Assembly (NCBI RefSeq): GCF_029227915.1
Contig: NC_079878.1
Location: 3,908,001 to 3,972,000, forward strand
Length of the DNA: 64,000 nucleotides
Direction: 5' to 3'
Origin: Hydractinia symbiolongicarpus
Taxonomy: Eukaryota > Cnidaria > Hydrozoa > Anthoathecata > Hydractiniidae
Shown: piece after piece, positions 24,673 through 37,672 of the stretch
Layout of the letters: the number at the start of each line of letters is the position of its first letter
Numbering within the stretch: the first letter of the stretch is position 1
Notes under the pieces: generated by a model
Told to the model about the DNA's origin: nothing
Databases searched by the model: none
Seen by the model: only the letters and a program-made list of their open reading frames with translations
Position numbers and translations under genes: made by a program

Positions 24673-26162
24673 GTGACGCAACCGTTGTAAATCAAACGGA
24701 TTGACACCGTTAGTAAGTCAATGAAATGTAGTTCTTGAAACTTTCTCTATTTCTTCAGCGCGAACTAACGGCTAGGATAGGTCCCACAGTAAAAAATAAC
24801 TTATTTATCTTAATTTTTTAATAAAGTGCTATCACAGTGCCAAGTGTAATCGCTGAGTTCCAGCAATCATGTCAAATTAAGAAGAATGTTATTTCTTGTA
24901 GTCAAACTGGCTCATTTATAGTATTTATCAGGTCACAGTCCAAGGTTAGTTCATTAAGTCCCACAGTCAATCGTTTCACTGTTAAAAGCGATGCAACTTA
25001 GTCATATCGGAAGAAAATCACTAAATACATGTTGGTACGAATATGTGACGCAACCGTTGTAACTCAAACGGATTAACACGGTTAAAAAGTCAATGAAATG
25101 TAGTTTTTGAAACTGTCTCTATTTTTTCAGCGCGAACTAACGGCTGGGATTGGTCCCACAGGAAAAAATGACTTACTTAACTTAATTTTTTAAAAAAACG
25201 CTACCACTGTGCCCAATGCAATCGCTGAATTCCAGCAATCAAGTCAAATTAAGAAGAATGTTACTTCTTGTAGTCAAACTGGCTCATTTATCACATTTAT
25301 AAAGTCAAAGTCCAAAATCAGTTCAATTGAGTCCCACAGTCAAACGTTTCACTGTTAAAAGCGCTGCAACCTAGTAATATCCGAGTACTATCGCGAAATA
25401 CATGTGGGGAGGAATATGTGACGCAACAGTTGGAACTCAAACGGATTGATACCGTTAGAAAGTGAATGAAATGTAGTTTTTGAAACTGTTGCTATTTCTT
25501 CGGCGCGCAATAACGGCTAGGATTGGTCCAACAGTAGAAAATGACTTTTTTACTTAAATTTTTAAATGAAGTGCTACCACAGCGCCCAGTGTAATCCCTG
25601 AGTTCAGGCAATCATGTCAAATTAAGAAGAATGTTATTTCTTGGGTCCAGTTGGCTCACCTATCACATTTATCAGGTCGCAGTATAAAGTTAGTTCAATT
25701 AAGTTCCATAGTCAATCGTTTCACTGTTAAAAGCGATATAACTTAGTATTATCAGAAAGATATCGCTAAATACATGTGGGGAGGAATATGTGACGCAACA
25801 GTTGTAACTCAAACGGATTGATACCGTTAGAAAGTCAATAAAATGTAGTTTTAGAAACTGTCTCTATTTCGTCGGTGCACACTAATGGCTGGGATTATTC
25901 CCACAGTAAAAAATGACTTATTTAACTTAATTTTTAAATAAAACTGTACCACAGCGCCCAGTGCAATCGCTGAGTTCCAGCAATCAAGTCAAATTAAGAA
26001 GAATGTTACTTCTTGGAGACCCATTGGCTTATTTATCACATTTATAAGGTCAAATTCCAGAATCAGTTCAATTATTTCCCACAGTCAATCGTTTCACTGT
26101 TAAAAGCAATGCAACTTAGAAATATCGGAAGAAAATCACTAAATACATGTTGGTACGAATAT
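24673..26162. repeat. 4-monomer higher-order repeat, copy 1 (1490 bp)
   Basis: Monomers start at 24673, 25045, 25418 and 25790. Marks of the unit are GATTAACACGGTTAAAAAG, a TCGCGAAATACATGTGGGG box and TATTATCAGAAAGATATCGC before the 25790 box. All recur 1490 bp downstream. The first 130 bp or so of monomer 24673 is also shared with the 7-mer to the left. Confidence 0.9.
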
Positions 26163-27652
26163 GTGACGCAACCGTTGTAAATCAAACGGATTGACACCGT
26201 TAGTAAGTCAATGAAATGTAGTTCTTGAAACTTTCTCTATTTCTTCAGCGCGAACTAACGGCTAGGATAGGTCCCACAGTAAAAAATAACTTATTTATCT
26301 TAATTTTTTAATAAAGTGCTATCACAGTGCCAAGTGTAATCGCTGAGTTCCAGCAATCATGTCAAATTAAGAAGAATGTTATTTCTTGTAGTCAAACTGG
26401 CTCATTTATAGTATTTATCAGGTCACAGTCCAAGGTTAGTTCATTAAGTCCCACAGTCAATCGTTTCACTGTTAAAAGCGATGCAACTTAGTCATATCGG
26501 AAGAAAATCACTAAATACATGTTGGTACGAATATGTGACGCAACCGTTGTAACTCAAACGGATTAACACGGTTAAAAAGTCAATGAAATGTAGTTTTTGA
26601 AACTGTCTCTATTTTTTCAGCGCGAACTAACGGCTGGGATTGGTCCCACAGGAAAAAATGACTTACTTAACTTAATTTTTTAAAAAAACGCTACCACTGT
26701 GCCCAATGCAATCGCTGAATTCCAGCAATCAAGTCAAATTAAGAAGAATGTTACTTCTTGTAGTCAAACTGGCTCATTTATCACATTTATAAAGTCAAAG
26801 TCCAAAATCAGTTCAATTGAGTCCCACAGTCAAACGTTTCACTGTTAAAAGCGCTGCAACCTAGTAATATCCGAGTACTATCGCGAAATACATGTGGGGA
26901 GGAATATGTGACGCAACAGTTGGAACTCAAACGGATTGATACCGTTAGAAAGTGAATGAAATGTAGTTTTTGAAACTGTTGCTATTTCTTCGGCGCGCAA
27001 TAACGGCTACGATTGGTCCAACAGTAGAAAATGACTTTTTTACTTAAATTTTTAAATGAAGTGCTACCACAGCGCCCAGTGTAATCCCTGAGTTCAGGCA
27101 ATCATGTCAAATTAAGAAGAATGTTATTTCTTGGGTCCAGTTGGCTCACCTATCACATTTATCAGGTCACAGTATAAAGTTAGTTCAATTAAGTTCCATA
27201 GTCAATCGTTTCACTGTTAAAAGCGATATAACTTAGTATTATCAGAAAGATATCGCTAAATACATGTGGGGAGGAATATGTGACGCAACAGTTGTAACTC
27301 AAACGGATTGATACCGTTAGAAAGTCAATAAAATGTAGTTTTAGAAACTGTCTCTATTTCGTCGGTGCACACTAATGGCTGGGATTATTCCCACAGTAAA
27401 AAATGACTTATTTAACTTAATTTTTAAATAAAACTGTACCACAGCGCCCAGTGCAATCGCTGAGTTCCGGCAATCAAGTCAAATTAAGAAGAATGTTACT
27501 TCTTGGAGACCCATTGGCTTATTTATCACATTTATAAGGTCAAATTCCAGAATCAGTTCAATTATTTCCCACAGTCAATCGTTTCACTGTTAAAAGCAAT
27601 GCAACTTAGAAATATCGGAAGAAAATCACTAAATACATGTTGGTACGAATAT
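26163..27652. repeat. 4-monomer higher-order repeat, copy 2 (1490 bp)
   Basis: Monomers start at 26163, 26535, 26908 and 27280. Nearly identical to copy 1 through 27652; a difference seen is ACGGCTACG against ACGGCTAGG near 27003. After 27653 the first monomer of the unit changes type: it gains GATTAACACGGTTAAAAAG instead of GACACCGTTAGTAAG. Copies 3 and 4 are therefore a slightly different version of the 4-mer. Confidence 0.9.
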
Positions 27653-29143
27653 GTGACGCAACCGTTGTAACTCAAACGGATTAACACGGTTAAAAAGTCA
27701 ATGAAATGTAGTTTTTGAAACTTTCTCTATTTCCTCAGCGCGAACTAACGGCTGGGATTGGTCCCACAGGAAAAAATGACTTACTTAACTTAATTTTTTA
27801 AAAAAACGCTACCCCTGTGCCCAATGCAATCGCTGAATTCCAGCAATCAAGTCAAATTAAGAAGAATGTTATTTCTTGTAGTCAAACTGGCTCATTTATA
27901 GTATTTATCAGGTCACAGTCCAAGGTTAGTTCAATTAAGTCCCACAGTCAGTCGTTTCACTGTTAAAAGCGATGCAACTTAGTCATATCGGAAGAAAATC
28001 ACTAAATACATGTTGGTACGAATATGTGACGCAACCGTTGTAACTCAAACGGATTAACACGGTTAAAAAGTCAATGAAATGTAGTTTTTGAAACTGTCTC
28101 TATTTCCTCAGCGCGAAATAACGGCTGGGATTGGTCCCACAGGAAAAAATGACTTACTTAACTTAATTTTTTAAAAAAACGCTACCACTGTGCCCAATGC
28201 AATCGCTGAATTCCAGCAATCAAGTCAAATTAAGAAGAATGTTACTTCTTGTAGTCAAACTGGCTCATTTATCACATTTATAAAGTCAAAGTCCAAAATC
28301 AGTTCAATTGGGTCCCACAGTCAAACGTTTCACTGTTAAAAGCGCTACAACCTAGTAATATCCGAGTACTATCGCTAAATACATGTGGGGAGGAATATGT
28401 GACGCAACAGTTGGAACTCAAACGGATTGATACCGTTAGAAAGTGAATGAAATGTAGTTTTTAAAACTGTTGCTATTTCTTCGGCGCGCAATAACGGCTA
28501 GGATTGGTCCAACAGTAGAAAATGACTTTTTTACTTAAATTTTTAAATGAAGTGCTACCACAGCGCCCAGTGTAATCCCTGAGTTCAGGCAATCATGTCA
28601 AATTAAGAAAAATGTTATTTCTTGGGTCCAGTTGGCTCACCTATCACATTTATCAGGTCACAGTATAAAGTTAGTTCAATTAAGTTCCATAGTCAATCGT
28701 TTCACTGTTAAAAGCGATATAACTTAGTATTATCAGAAAGATATCGCTAAATACATGTGGGGAGGAATATGTGACGCAACAGTTGTAACTCAAACGGATT
28801 GATACCGTTAGAAAGTCAATAAAATGTAGTTTTAGAAACTGTCTCTATTTCGTCGGTGCACACTAATGGCTGGGATTATTCCCACAGTAAAAAATGACTT
28901 ATTTAACTTAATTTTTAAATAAAACTGTACCACAGCGCCCAGTGCAATCGCTGAGTTCCAGCAATCAAGTCAAATTAAGAAGAATGTTACTTCTTGGAGA
29001 CCCATTGGCTTATTTATCACATTTATAAGGTCAAATTCCAGAATCAGTTCAATTATTTCCCACAGTCAATCGTTTCACTGTTAAAAGCAATGCAACTTAG
29101 AAATATCGGAAGAAAATCACTAAATACATGTTGGTACGAATAT
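27653..29143. repeat. 4-monomer higher-order repeat, copy 3 (1491 bp)
   Basis: Monomers start at 27653, 28026, 28399 and 28771. The first two both carry GATTAACACGGTTAAAAAG and CTATTTCCTCAGCGCGAA, so two monomers of the same type now sit side by side. The unit recurs 1491 bp downstream with few changes, for example GGGTCCCACAG near 28310 against GAGTCCCACAG near 29801. Confidence 0.9.
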
Positions 29144-30230
29144 GTGACGCAACCGTTGTAACTCAAACGGATTAACACGGTTAAAAAGTCAATGAAATGT
29201 AGTTTTTGAAACTTTCTCTATTTCCTCAGCGCGAACTAACGGCTGGGATTGGTCCCACAGGAAAAAATGACTTACTTAACTTAATTTTTTAAAAAAACGC
29301 TACCCCTGTGCCCAATGCAATCGCTGAATTCCAGCAATCAAGTCAAATTAAGAAGAATGTTATTTCTTGTAGTCAAACTGGCTCATTTATAGTATTTATC
29401 AGGTCACAGTCCAAGGTTAGTTCAATTAAGTCCCACAGTCAATCGTTTCACTGTTAAAAGCGATGCAACTTAGTCATATCGGAAGAAAATCACTAAATAC
29501 ATGTTGGTACGAATATGTGACGCAACCGTTGTAACTCAAACGGATTAACACGGTTAAAAAGTCAATGAAATGTAGTTTTTGAAACTGTCTCTATTTCCTC
29601 AGCGCGAAATAACGGCTGGGATTGGTCCCACAGGAAAAAATGACTTACTTAACTTAATTTTTTAAAAAAACGCTACCACTGTGCCCAATGCAATCGCTGA
29701 ATTCCAGCAATCAAGTCAAATTAAGAAGAATGTTACTTCTTGTAGTCAAACTGGCTCATTTATCACATTTATAAAGTCAAAGTCCAAAATCAGTTCAATT
29801 GAGTCCCACAGTCAAACGTTTCACTGTTAAAAGCGCTACAACCTAGTAATATCCGAGTACTATCGCTAAATACATGTGGGGAGGAATATGTGACGCAACA
29901 GTTGGAACTCAAACGGATTGATACCGTTAGAAAGTGAATGAAATGTAGTTTTTAAAACTGTTGCTATTTCTTCGGCGCGCAATAACGGCTAGGATTGGTC
30001 CAACAGTAGAAAATGACTTTTTTACTTAAATTTTTAAATGAAGTGCTACCACAGCGCCCAGTGTAATCCCTGAGTTCAGGCAATCATGTCAAATTAAGAA
30101 GAATGTTATTTCTTGGGTCCAGTTGGCTCACCTATCACATTTATCAGGTCACAGTATAAAGTTAGTTCAATTAAGTTCCACAGTCAATCGTTTCACTGTT
30201 AAAAGCGATATAACTTAGTAATATCAGAAA
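29144..30230. repeat. 4-monomer higher-order repeat, partial copy 4
   Basis: Monomers start at 29144, 29517 and 29890. The match to copy 3 ends between about 30180 and 30230. There copy 3 has TTCCATAG..AGTATTATCAG..ATCGC with a GGGG box, while this copy has TTCCACAG..AGTAATATCAG..ATCAC with a GGTAC box. The breakpoint marks the end of the 4-mer register. Confidence 0.87.
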
Positions 30231-31007
30231 GATATCACTAAATACATGTTGGTACGAATATGTGACGCAACCGTTGTAACTCAAACGGATTGAAACCGTT
30301 AGTAAATCAATGAAATGTAGTTCTTGAAACTTTCTCTGTTTCTTCAGCGCGAACTAATGGCTGGGATTGATCCCACAGTAAAAAATGACTTATTTAACTT
30401 AATTTTTAAATAAAACTCTACCACTGCGACCAGTGCAATCGCTGAGTTCCAGCAATCAAGTTAAATTAAGAAGAATGTTACATCTTGTAGTCAAACTGGC
30501 TCATTTATCACATATATAAGGTCAAAGTCCAAAATCAGTTCAATTAAGTCCCACAGTCAAACAGTTCACTGTTAAAAGCGATGCAACTTAGTCATATCGG
30601 AAGAAAATCACTAAATACATGTTGGTACGAATATGTGACGCAACCGTTGTAACTCAAACGGATTAACACGGTTAGAAAGTCAATGAAATGTAGTTTTTGA
30701 AACTGTCTCTATTTCTTCAGCGCGAACTAATGGCTGGGATTGGTCCCACAGGAAAAAATGACTTACTTAACTTAATTTTTAAAAAAAACGCTACCACAGT
30801 GCCCAGTGCAATCACTGAATTCCAGCAATCAAGTCAAATTAAGAAAAATGTTACTTCTTGTAGTCAAACTGGCTCATTTATCCCATTTATAAGGTCAAAG
30901 TCCAAAATCAGTTCAATTGAGTCCCACAGTCAAACGTTTCACTGTCAAAAGTGCTGCAACCTAGTAATATTCGAGTACTATTGCTAAATACATGTGGGGA
31001 GGAATAT
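30231..31007. repeat. Junction monomers between the 4-mer and 6-mer registers
   Basis: Contains monomers starting at 30262 and 30635. Monomer 30262 begins GATTGAAACCGTTAGTAAATC, a combination found again only at 32857, seven monomers downstream. The segment before it (from about 29890) also resembles the one before 32857. The later part of 30635 matches the later parts of 32857 and 35080. This shows that the first copy of the next HOR arose by exchange between registers. The open frame here (about 30697-30987) is a by-product of the repeat. Confidence 0.8.
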
Positions 31008-31367
31008 GTGACGCAACAGTTGTAACTCAAACGGATTGATACCGTTAGAAAGTGAATGAAATGTAGTTTTTCAAGCTGTTGCTATTTCTTCGGAATGCGA
31101 TAACGGCTAGGATTGGTCCCACAGTAAAGAATGACTTTTTTATCTTAATTTTTTAAAAAAGTGCTACCCCAGCGCCCAGTGTAATCGTTGAGTGCCAGCA
31201 ATCATGTCAATTTAAGAAGAATGTTATTTCTTGTAGTCAAACTGGCCCATTTATAACATTTATCAGGTCACAGTCCAAAGTTAGTTCAATTAAGTCCCAC
31301 AGTCAATCGTTTCACTGAACCTAGTAATATCAGAATACTATCGCTAAATACATGTTTGTACGAACAT
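31008..31367. repeat. Short monomer, 13-bp deletion haplotype (type copy)
   Basis: TTCACTG (ending at 31317) runs directly into AACCTAG; the 13 bases TTAAAAGCGATGC of the normal monomer are absent. This removes the right arm of the ATCG(C/T)TT..AAGCGAT dyad. The same deletion occurs in monomers 33230, 35453, 53712, 56639 and 57369. In five of the six, the box that follows reads GAACATGTGACG and creates a different dyad; after 56639 it reads GAACATGCAACG. Confidence 0.92.
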
Positions 31368-31369
31368 GT
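31350..31369. other. Extended dyad ACATGTT..AACATGT at a phase box
   Basis: Seven-base arms at 31350-31356 and 31363-31369 around TGTACG, overlapping the start of the GTGACGCAA box. It arises because this box reads CGAACATG instead of CGAATATG. The same substitution follows monomers with the 13-bp deletion (also near 33572, 35795, 54054 and 57712), and also occurs near 1925. Confidence 0.65.
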
Positions 31370-33229
31370 GACGCAACCATTGTAACTCAAACGGATTGAT
31401 ACCACCAAGAATTCGATGAAGTGTAGATTTTGAGAATGTCTCTATTTCTTCAGCGCGTGCTAACGGCCAGGATTTGTCCCACAGAAAAAGGACTTATTAA
31501 AGTTAATTTTTATATAAAGCACTACCACAGAGCCTAGTGTACTCGCTGAATTCCAGCAATCATGTCAAATTAAGAAGAATGATATTTCTTGAAGCCCAAT
31601 TGCCTCATTTATCGCATTTACAAGGTCACAGTCCAGAATCAGTTCAATTAAGTCCCACAGTCAATCGTTTCATTGTTAAAAGCGATGCAACCTAATAATA
31701 TCCGAATACTATCGCTAAATACATGTGGGGACGAATATGTGACGCAACCGTTGTAACTCAAACGGATTAACACCGTTAAAAAGTCAATGAAATGTAGTTT
31801 TTGATACTGTCTCTACTTCTTCAGCGCAAACTAACGGCTGGGAATGGTCCCACAGTAAAAAATGACTTATTAAACTTAATTTTTAAATAAAACGCTACCA
31901 CAGTGCCCAGTGCAATCGCTGAGTTCCAGCAATTAAGTCAAATTAAGAAGAATGTTACTTTTTGTAGTCAAACTGGCTCATTTATCACATTTATAAGGTC
32001 AAAGTCCAAAATCAGTTCAATTAAGTCCCACAGTCAAACGTTTCACTGTTAAAAGCGATGCAACCTAAAAATATCCGAATACTATCGCTAAATACATGTG
32101 GGGACGAATATGTGACGCAACCGTTGTAACTCAAACGGATTGAAACCGTTAGAAAGTCAATGAAATGTAGTTTTTGAAACTGTCGCTATTTCTTCAGCGC
32201 GCGATAACGGCTAGGATTGGTCCCACAGTAAAAAATGACTTTTTTATCTTAATTTTTTAAAAAAGTGCTACCCCAGCGCCCAGTGTAATCGTTGAGTGCC
32301 AGCAATCATGTCAATTTAAGAAGAATGTTATTTCTTGTAGTCAAACAGGCCCATTTATAACATTTATCAGGTCACAGTCCAAAGTTAGTTCAGTTAAGTC
32401 CCACAGTCAATCGTTTCACTGTTAAAAGCGATGCAACCTAATAATATCCGAATACTATCGCTAAATACATGTGGGGACGAATATGTGACGCAACCGTTGT
32501 AACTCAAACGGATTAACACCGTTAGAAAGTCAATGAAATGTAATTTTTAAAACTGTTGCTATTTCTTCGGCGTGCAATAACGGCTAGGATTGGTCCAACA
32601 GTAGAAATTGACTTTTTTACTTAAATTTTTAAATGAAGTGCTACCACAGCGCCCAGTGTAATCCCTGAGTTCAGGCAATCATGTCAAATTAAGAAGAATG
32701 TTATTTCTTGGGTCCAGTTGGCTCACCTATCACATTTATCAGGTCACAGTATAAAGTTAGTTCAATTAAGTTCCACAGTCAATCGTTTCACTGTTAAAAG
32801 CGATATAACTTAGTAATATCAGAAAGATATCACTAAATACATGTTGGTACGAATATGTGACGCAACCGTTGTAACTCAAACGGATTGAAACCGTTAGTAA
32901 ATCAATGAAATGTAGTTCTTGAAACTTTCTCTATTTCTTCAGCGCGAACTAATGGCTGGGATTGGTCCCACAGGAAAAAATGACTTACTTAACTTAATTT
33001 TTAAAAAAAACGCTACCACAGTGCCCAGTGCAATCGCTGAATTCCAGCAATCAAGTCAAATTAAGAAAAATGTTACTTCTTGTAGTCAAACTGGCTCATT
33101 TATCCCATTTATAAGGTCAAAGTCCAAAATCAGTTCAATTGAGTCCCACAGTCAAACTTTTCACTGTCAAAAGTGCTGCAACCTAGTAATATTCGAGTAC
33201 TTTTGCTAAATACATGTGGGGAGGAATAT

Positions 33230-35452
33230 GTGACGCAACAGTTGTAACTCAAACGGATTGATACCGTTAGAAAGTGAATGAAATGTAGTTTTTGAAGCTG
33301 TTGCTATTTCTTCGGAATGCGATAACGGCTAGGATTGGTCCCACAGTAAAGAATGACTTTTTTATCTTAATTTTTTAAAAAAGTGCTACCCCAGCGCCCA
33401 GTGTAATCGTTGAGTGCAAGCAATCATGTCAATTTAAGAAGAATGTTATTTCTTGTAGTCAAACTGGCCCATTTATAACATTTATCAGGTCACAGTCCAA
33501 AGTTAGTTCAATTAAGTCCCACAGTCAATCGTTTCACTGAACCTAGTAATATCAGAATACTATCGCTAAATACATGTTTGTACGAACATGTGACGCAACC
33601 ATTGTAACTCAAACGGATTGATACCACCAAGAATTCGATGAAGTGTAGATTTTGAGAATGTCTCTATTTCTTCAGCGCGTGCTAACGGCCAGGATTTGTC
33701 CCACAGAAAAAGGACTTATTAAAGTTAATTTTTATATAAAGCACTACCACAGAGCCTAGTGTACTCGCTGAATTCCAGCAATCATGTCAAATTAAGAAGA
33801 ATGGTATTTCTTGAAGCCCAATTGCCTCATTTATCGCATTTACAAGGTCACAGTCCAGAATCAGTTCAATTAAGTCCCACAGTCAATCGTTTCACTGTTA
33901 AAAGCGATGCAACCTAATAATATCCGAATACTATCGCTAAATACATGTGGGGACGAATATGTGACGCAACCGTTGTAACTCAAACGGATTAACACCGTTA
34001 AAAAGGCAATGAAATGTAGTTTTTGATACTGTCTCTACTTCTTCAGCGCAAACTAACGGCTGGGAATGGTCCCACAGTAAAAAATGACTTATTAAACTTA
34101 ATTTTTAAATAAAACGCTACCACAGTGCCCAGTGCAATCGCTGAGTTCCAGCAATTAAGTCAAATTAAGAAGAATGTTACTTTTTGTAGTCAAACTGGCT
34201 CATTTATCACATTTATAAGGTCAAAGTCCAAAATCAGTTCAATTAAGTCCCACAGTCAAACGTTTCACTGTTAAAAGCGATGCAACCTAAAAATATCCGA
34301 ATACTATCGCTAAATACATGTGGGGACGAATATGTGACGCAACCGTTGTAACTCAAACGGATTGAAACCGTTAGAAAGTCAATAAAATGTAGTTTTTGAA
34401 ACTGTCGCTATTTCTTCAGCGCGCGATAACGGCTAGGATTGGTCCCACAGTAAAAAATGACTTTTTTATCTTAATTTTTTAAAAAAGTGCTACCCCAGCG
34501 CCCAGTGTAATCGTTGAGTGCCAGCAATCATGTCAATTTAAGAAGAATGTTATTTCTTGTAGTCAAACAGGCCCATTTATAACATTTATCAGGTCACAGT
34601 CCAAAGTTAGTTCAGTTAAGTCCATCAGTCAATCGTTTCACTGTTAAAAGCGATGCAACCTAATAATATCCGAATACTATCGCTAAATACATGTGGGGAC
34701 GAATATGTGACGCAACCGTTGTAACTCAAACGGATTAACACCGTTAGAAAGTCAATGAAATGTAATTTTTCAAACTGTGTCTATTTCTTCAGCGCGTGCT
34801 AACGGCCAGGATTACTCCCACAGTAAAAAAAGACTTATTTATCTAAATTTTTAAATAAAGCACTACCACAGAGCCTAGTGTACTCGCTGAATTCCAGCAA
34901 TCATGTCGAATTAAGAAGAATGGTATTTCTTGAAGCCCAATTGGCTCATTTATCGCATTTATAAGGTTACAGTCCAGAATCAGTTCAATTAAGTCCCACA
35001 CTCAATCGTTTCACTGTTAAAAGCGATGCAACTTAGTGATATCGGAAAAAAATCCCTAAATACATGTTGGTACGAATATGTGACGCAACCGTTGTAAATC
35101 AAACGGATTAACACCGTTAAAAAGTCAATGAAATGTAGTTTTTGAAACTGTCTCTATTTCTTCAGCGCGAACTAACGGCTGGGAATGGTCCCAGAGTAAA
35201 AAATGACTTATTAAACTTAATTTTTGAATAAAACGCTACCACAGTGCCCAGTGCAATCGCTGAATTCCAGCAATCAAGTCAAATTAAGAAAAATGTTACT
35301 TCTTGTAGTCAAACTGGCTCATTTATCCCATTTATAAGGTCAAAGTCCAAAATCAGTTCAATTGAGTCCCACAGTCAAACTTTTCACTGTCAAAAGTGCT
35401 GCAACCTAGTAATATTCGAGTACTTTTGCTAAATACATGTGGGGAGGAATAT
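33230..35452. repeat. 6-monomer higher-order repeat with a short monomer, copy 2 (2223 bp)
   Basis: Monomers start at 33230 (360 bp), 33590, 33961, 34334, 34707 and 35080. Almost identical to copy 3, including the private TCCATCAGTC near 34622 and the AATCCCTAAATACATG before the 35080 box. Compared with copy 1, monomers 34707 and 35080 are replaced by types with AAACTGTGTCTATTTC and TTTTTGAATAAAACGC. Confidence 0.9.
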
Positions 35453-37672
35453 GTGACGCAACAGTTGTAACTCAAACGGATTGATACCGTTAGAAAGTGA
35501 ATGAAATGTAGTTTTTGAAGCTGTTGCTATTTCTTCGGAATGCGATAACGGCTAGGATTGGTCCCACAGTAAAGAATGACTTTTTTATCTTAATTTTTTA
35601 AAAAAGTGCTACCCCAGCGCCCAGTGTAATCGTTGAGTGCAAGCAATCATGTCAATTTAAGAAGAATGTTATTTCTTGTAGTCAAACTGGCCCATTTATA
35701 ACATTTATCAGGTCACAGTCCAAAGTTAGTTCAATTAAGTCCCACAGTCAATCGTTTCACTGAACCTAGTAATATCAGAATACTATCGCTAAATACATGT
35801 TTGTACGAACATGTGACGCAACCATTGTAACTCAAACGGATTGATACCACCAAGAATTCGATGAAGTGTAGATTTTGAGAATGTCTCTATTTCTTCAGCG
35901 CGTGCTAACGGCCAGGATTTGTCCCACAGAAAAAGGACTTATTAAAGTTAATTTTTATATAAAGCACTACCACAGAGCCTAGTGTACTCGCTGAATTCCA
36001 GCAATCATGTCAAATTAAGAAGAATGGTATTTCTTGAAGCCCAATTGCGTCATTTATCGCATTTACAAGGTCACAGTCCAGAATCAGTTCAATTAAGTCC
36101 CACAGTCAATCGTTTCACTGTTAAAAGCGATGCAACCTAATAATATCCGAATACTATCGCTAAATACATGTGGGGACGAATATGTGACGCAACCGTTGTA
36201 ACTCAAACGGATTAACACCGTTAAAAAGTCAATGAAATGTAGTTTTTGATACTGTCTCTACTTCTTCAGCGCAAACTAACGGCTGGGAATGGTCCCACAG
36301 TAAAAAATGACTTATTAAACTTAATTTTTAAATAAAACGCTACCACAGTGCCCAGTGCAATCGCTGAGTTCCAGCAATTAAGTCAAATTAAGAAGAATGT
36401 TACTTTTTGTAGTCAAACTGGCTCATTTATCACATTTATAAGGTCAAAGTCCAAAATCAGTTCAATTAAGTCCCACAGTCAAACGTTTCACTGTTAAAAG
36501 CGATGCAACCTAAAAATATCCGAATACTATCGCTAAATACATGTGGGGACGAATATGTGACGCAACCGTTGTAACTCAAACGGATTGAAACCGTTAGAAA
36601 GTCAATAAAATGTAGTTTTTGAAGCTGTCGCTATTTCTTCAGCGCGCGATAACGGCTAGGATTGGTCCCACAGTAAAAAATGACTTTTTTATTTTAATTT
36701 TTTAAAAAAGTGCTACCCCAGCGCCCAGTGTAATCGTTGAGTGCCAGCAATCATGTCAATTTAAGAAGAATGTTATTTCTTGTAGTCAAACAGGCCCATT
36801 TATAACATTTATCAGGTCACAGTCCAAAGTTAGTTCAGTTAAGTCCATCAGTCAATCGTTTCACTGTTAAAAGCGATGCAACCTAATAATATCCGAATAC
36901 TATCGCTAAATACATGTGGGGACGAATATGTGACGCAACCGTTGTAACTCAAACGGATTAACACCGTTAGAAAGTCAATGAAATGTAATTTTTCAAACTG
37001 TGTCTATTTCTTCAGCGCGTGCTAACGGCCAGGATTACTCCCACAGTAAAAAAAGACTTATTTATCTAAATTTTTAAATAAAGCACTACCACAGAGCCTA
37101 GTGTACTCGCTGAATTCCAGCAATCATGTCGAATTAAGAAGAATGGTATTTCTTGGAGCCCAATTGGCTCATTTATCGCATTTATAAGGTTACAGTCCAG
37201 AATCAGTTCAATTAAGTCCCACAGTCAATCGTTTCACTGTTAAAAGCGATGCAATTTAGTGATATCGGAAAAAAATCCCTAAATACATGTTGGTACGAAT
37301 ATGTGACGCAACCGTTGTAAATCAAACGGATTAACACCGTTAAAAAGTCAATGAAATGTAGTTTTTGAAACTGTCTCTATTTCTTCAGCGCGAACTAACG
37401 GCTGGGAATGGTCCCAGAGTAAAAAATGACTTATTAAACTTAATTTTTGAATAAAACGCTACCACAGTGCCCAGTGCAATCGCTGAGTTCCAGCAATTAA
37501 GTCAAATTAAGAAGAATGTTACTTTTTGTAGTCAAACTGGCTCATTTATCACATTTATAAGGTCAAAGTCAAAATCAGTTCAATTAAGTCCCACAGTCAA
37601 ACGTTTCACTGTTAAAGCGATGCAACCTAGTAATATCCGAATACTATCGCTAAATACATGTCGGGCGAATAT
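35453..37672. repeat. 6-monomer higher-order repeat with a short monomer, copy 3 (2220 bp)
   Basis: Monomers start at 35453 (360 bp), 35813, 36184, 36557, 36930 and 37303. Matches copy 2 monomer for monomer until about 37480, where AATTAAGTCAAATTAAG..TTTTTGTAG replaces the AATCAAG type. The last monomer (37303) is 370 bp with small deletions and ends in an ACATGTCGGGCGAATATG box not found to the left. That marks the change to the next block. Confidence 0.9.

Larger units (their letters stand above)
31008..33229. repeat. 6-monomer higher-order repeat with a short monomer, copy 1 (2222 bp)
   Basis: Monomers start at 31008, 31368, 31739, 32112, 32485 and 32857. The first is only 360 bp because of a 13-bp deletion. 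The 31368 monomer has GATACCACCAAGAATTCGATG, CAGAAAAAGGACTTATT and TTTATATAAAGCAC; all recur at 2222-2223-bp intervals. The 32485-32856 monomer and the first part of 32857 resemble monomers 29890 and 30262 instead, so this copy differs from copies 2 and 3 near its end. Confidence 0.88.

Noticed and set aside
30697-33209. Two nearly identical 96-codon frames (30697-30987 and 32919-33209), and a shorter one at 35244-35432
   Set aside because: Their similarity comes from the 2222-bp repeat carrying them. They start at TTG or GTG, correspond to the same monomer segment, and close in most other monomers.
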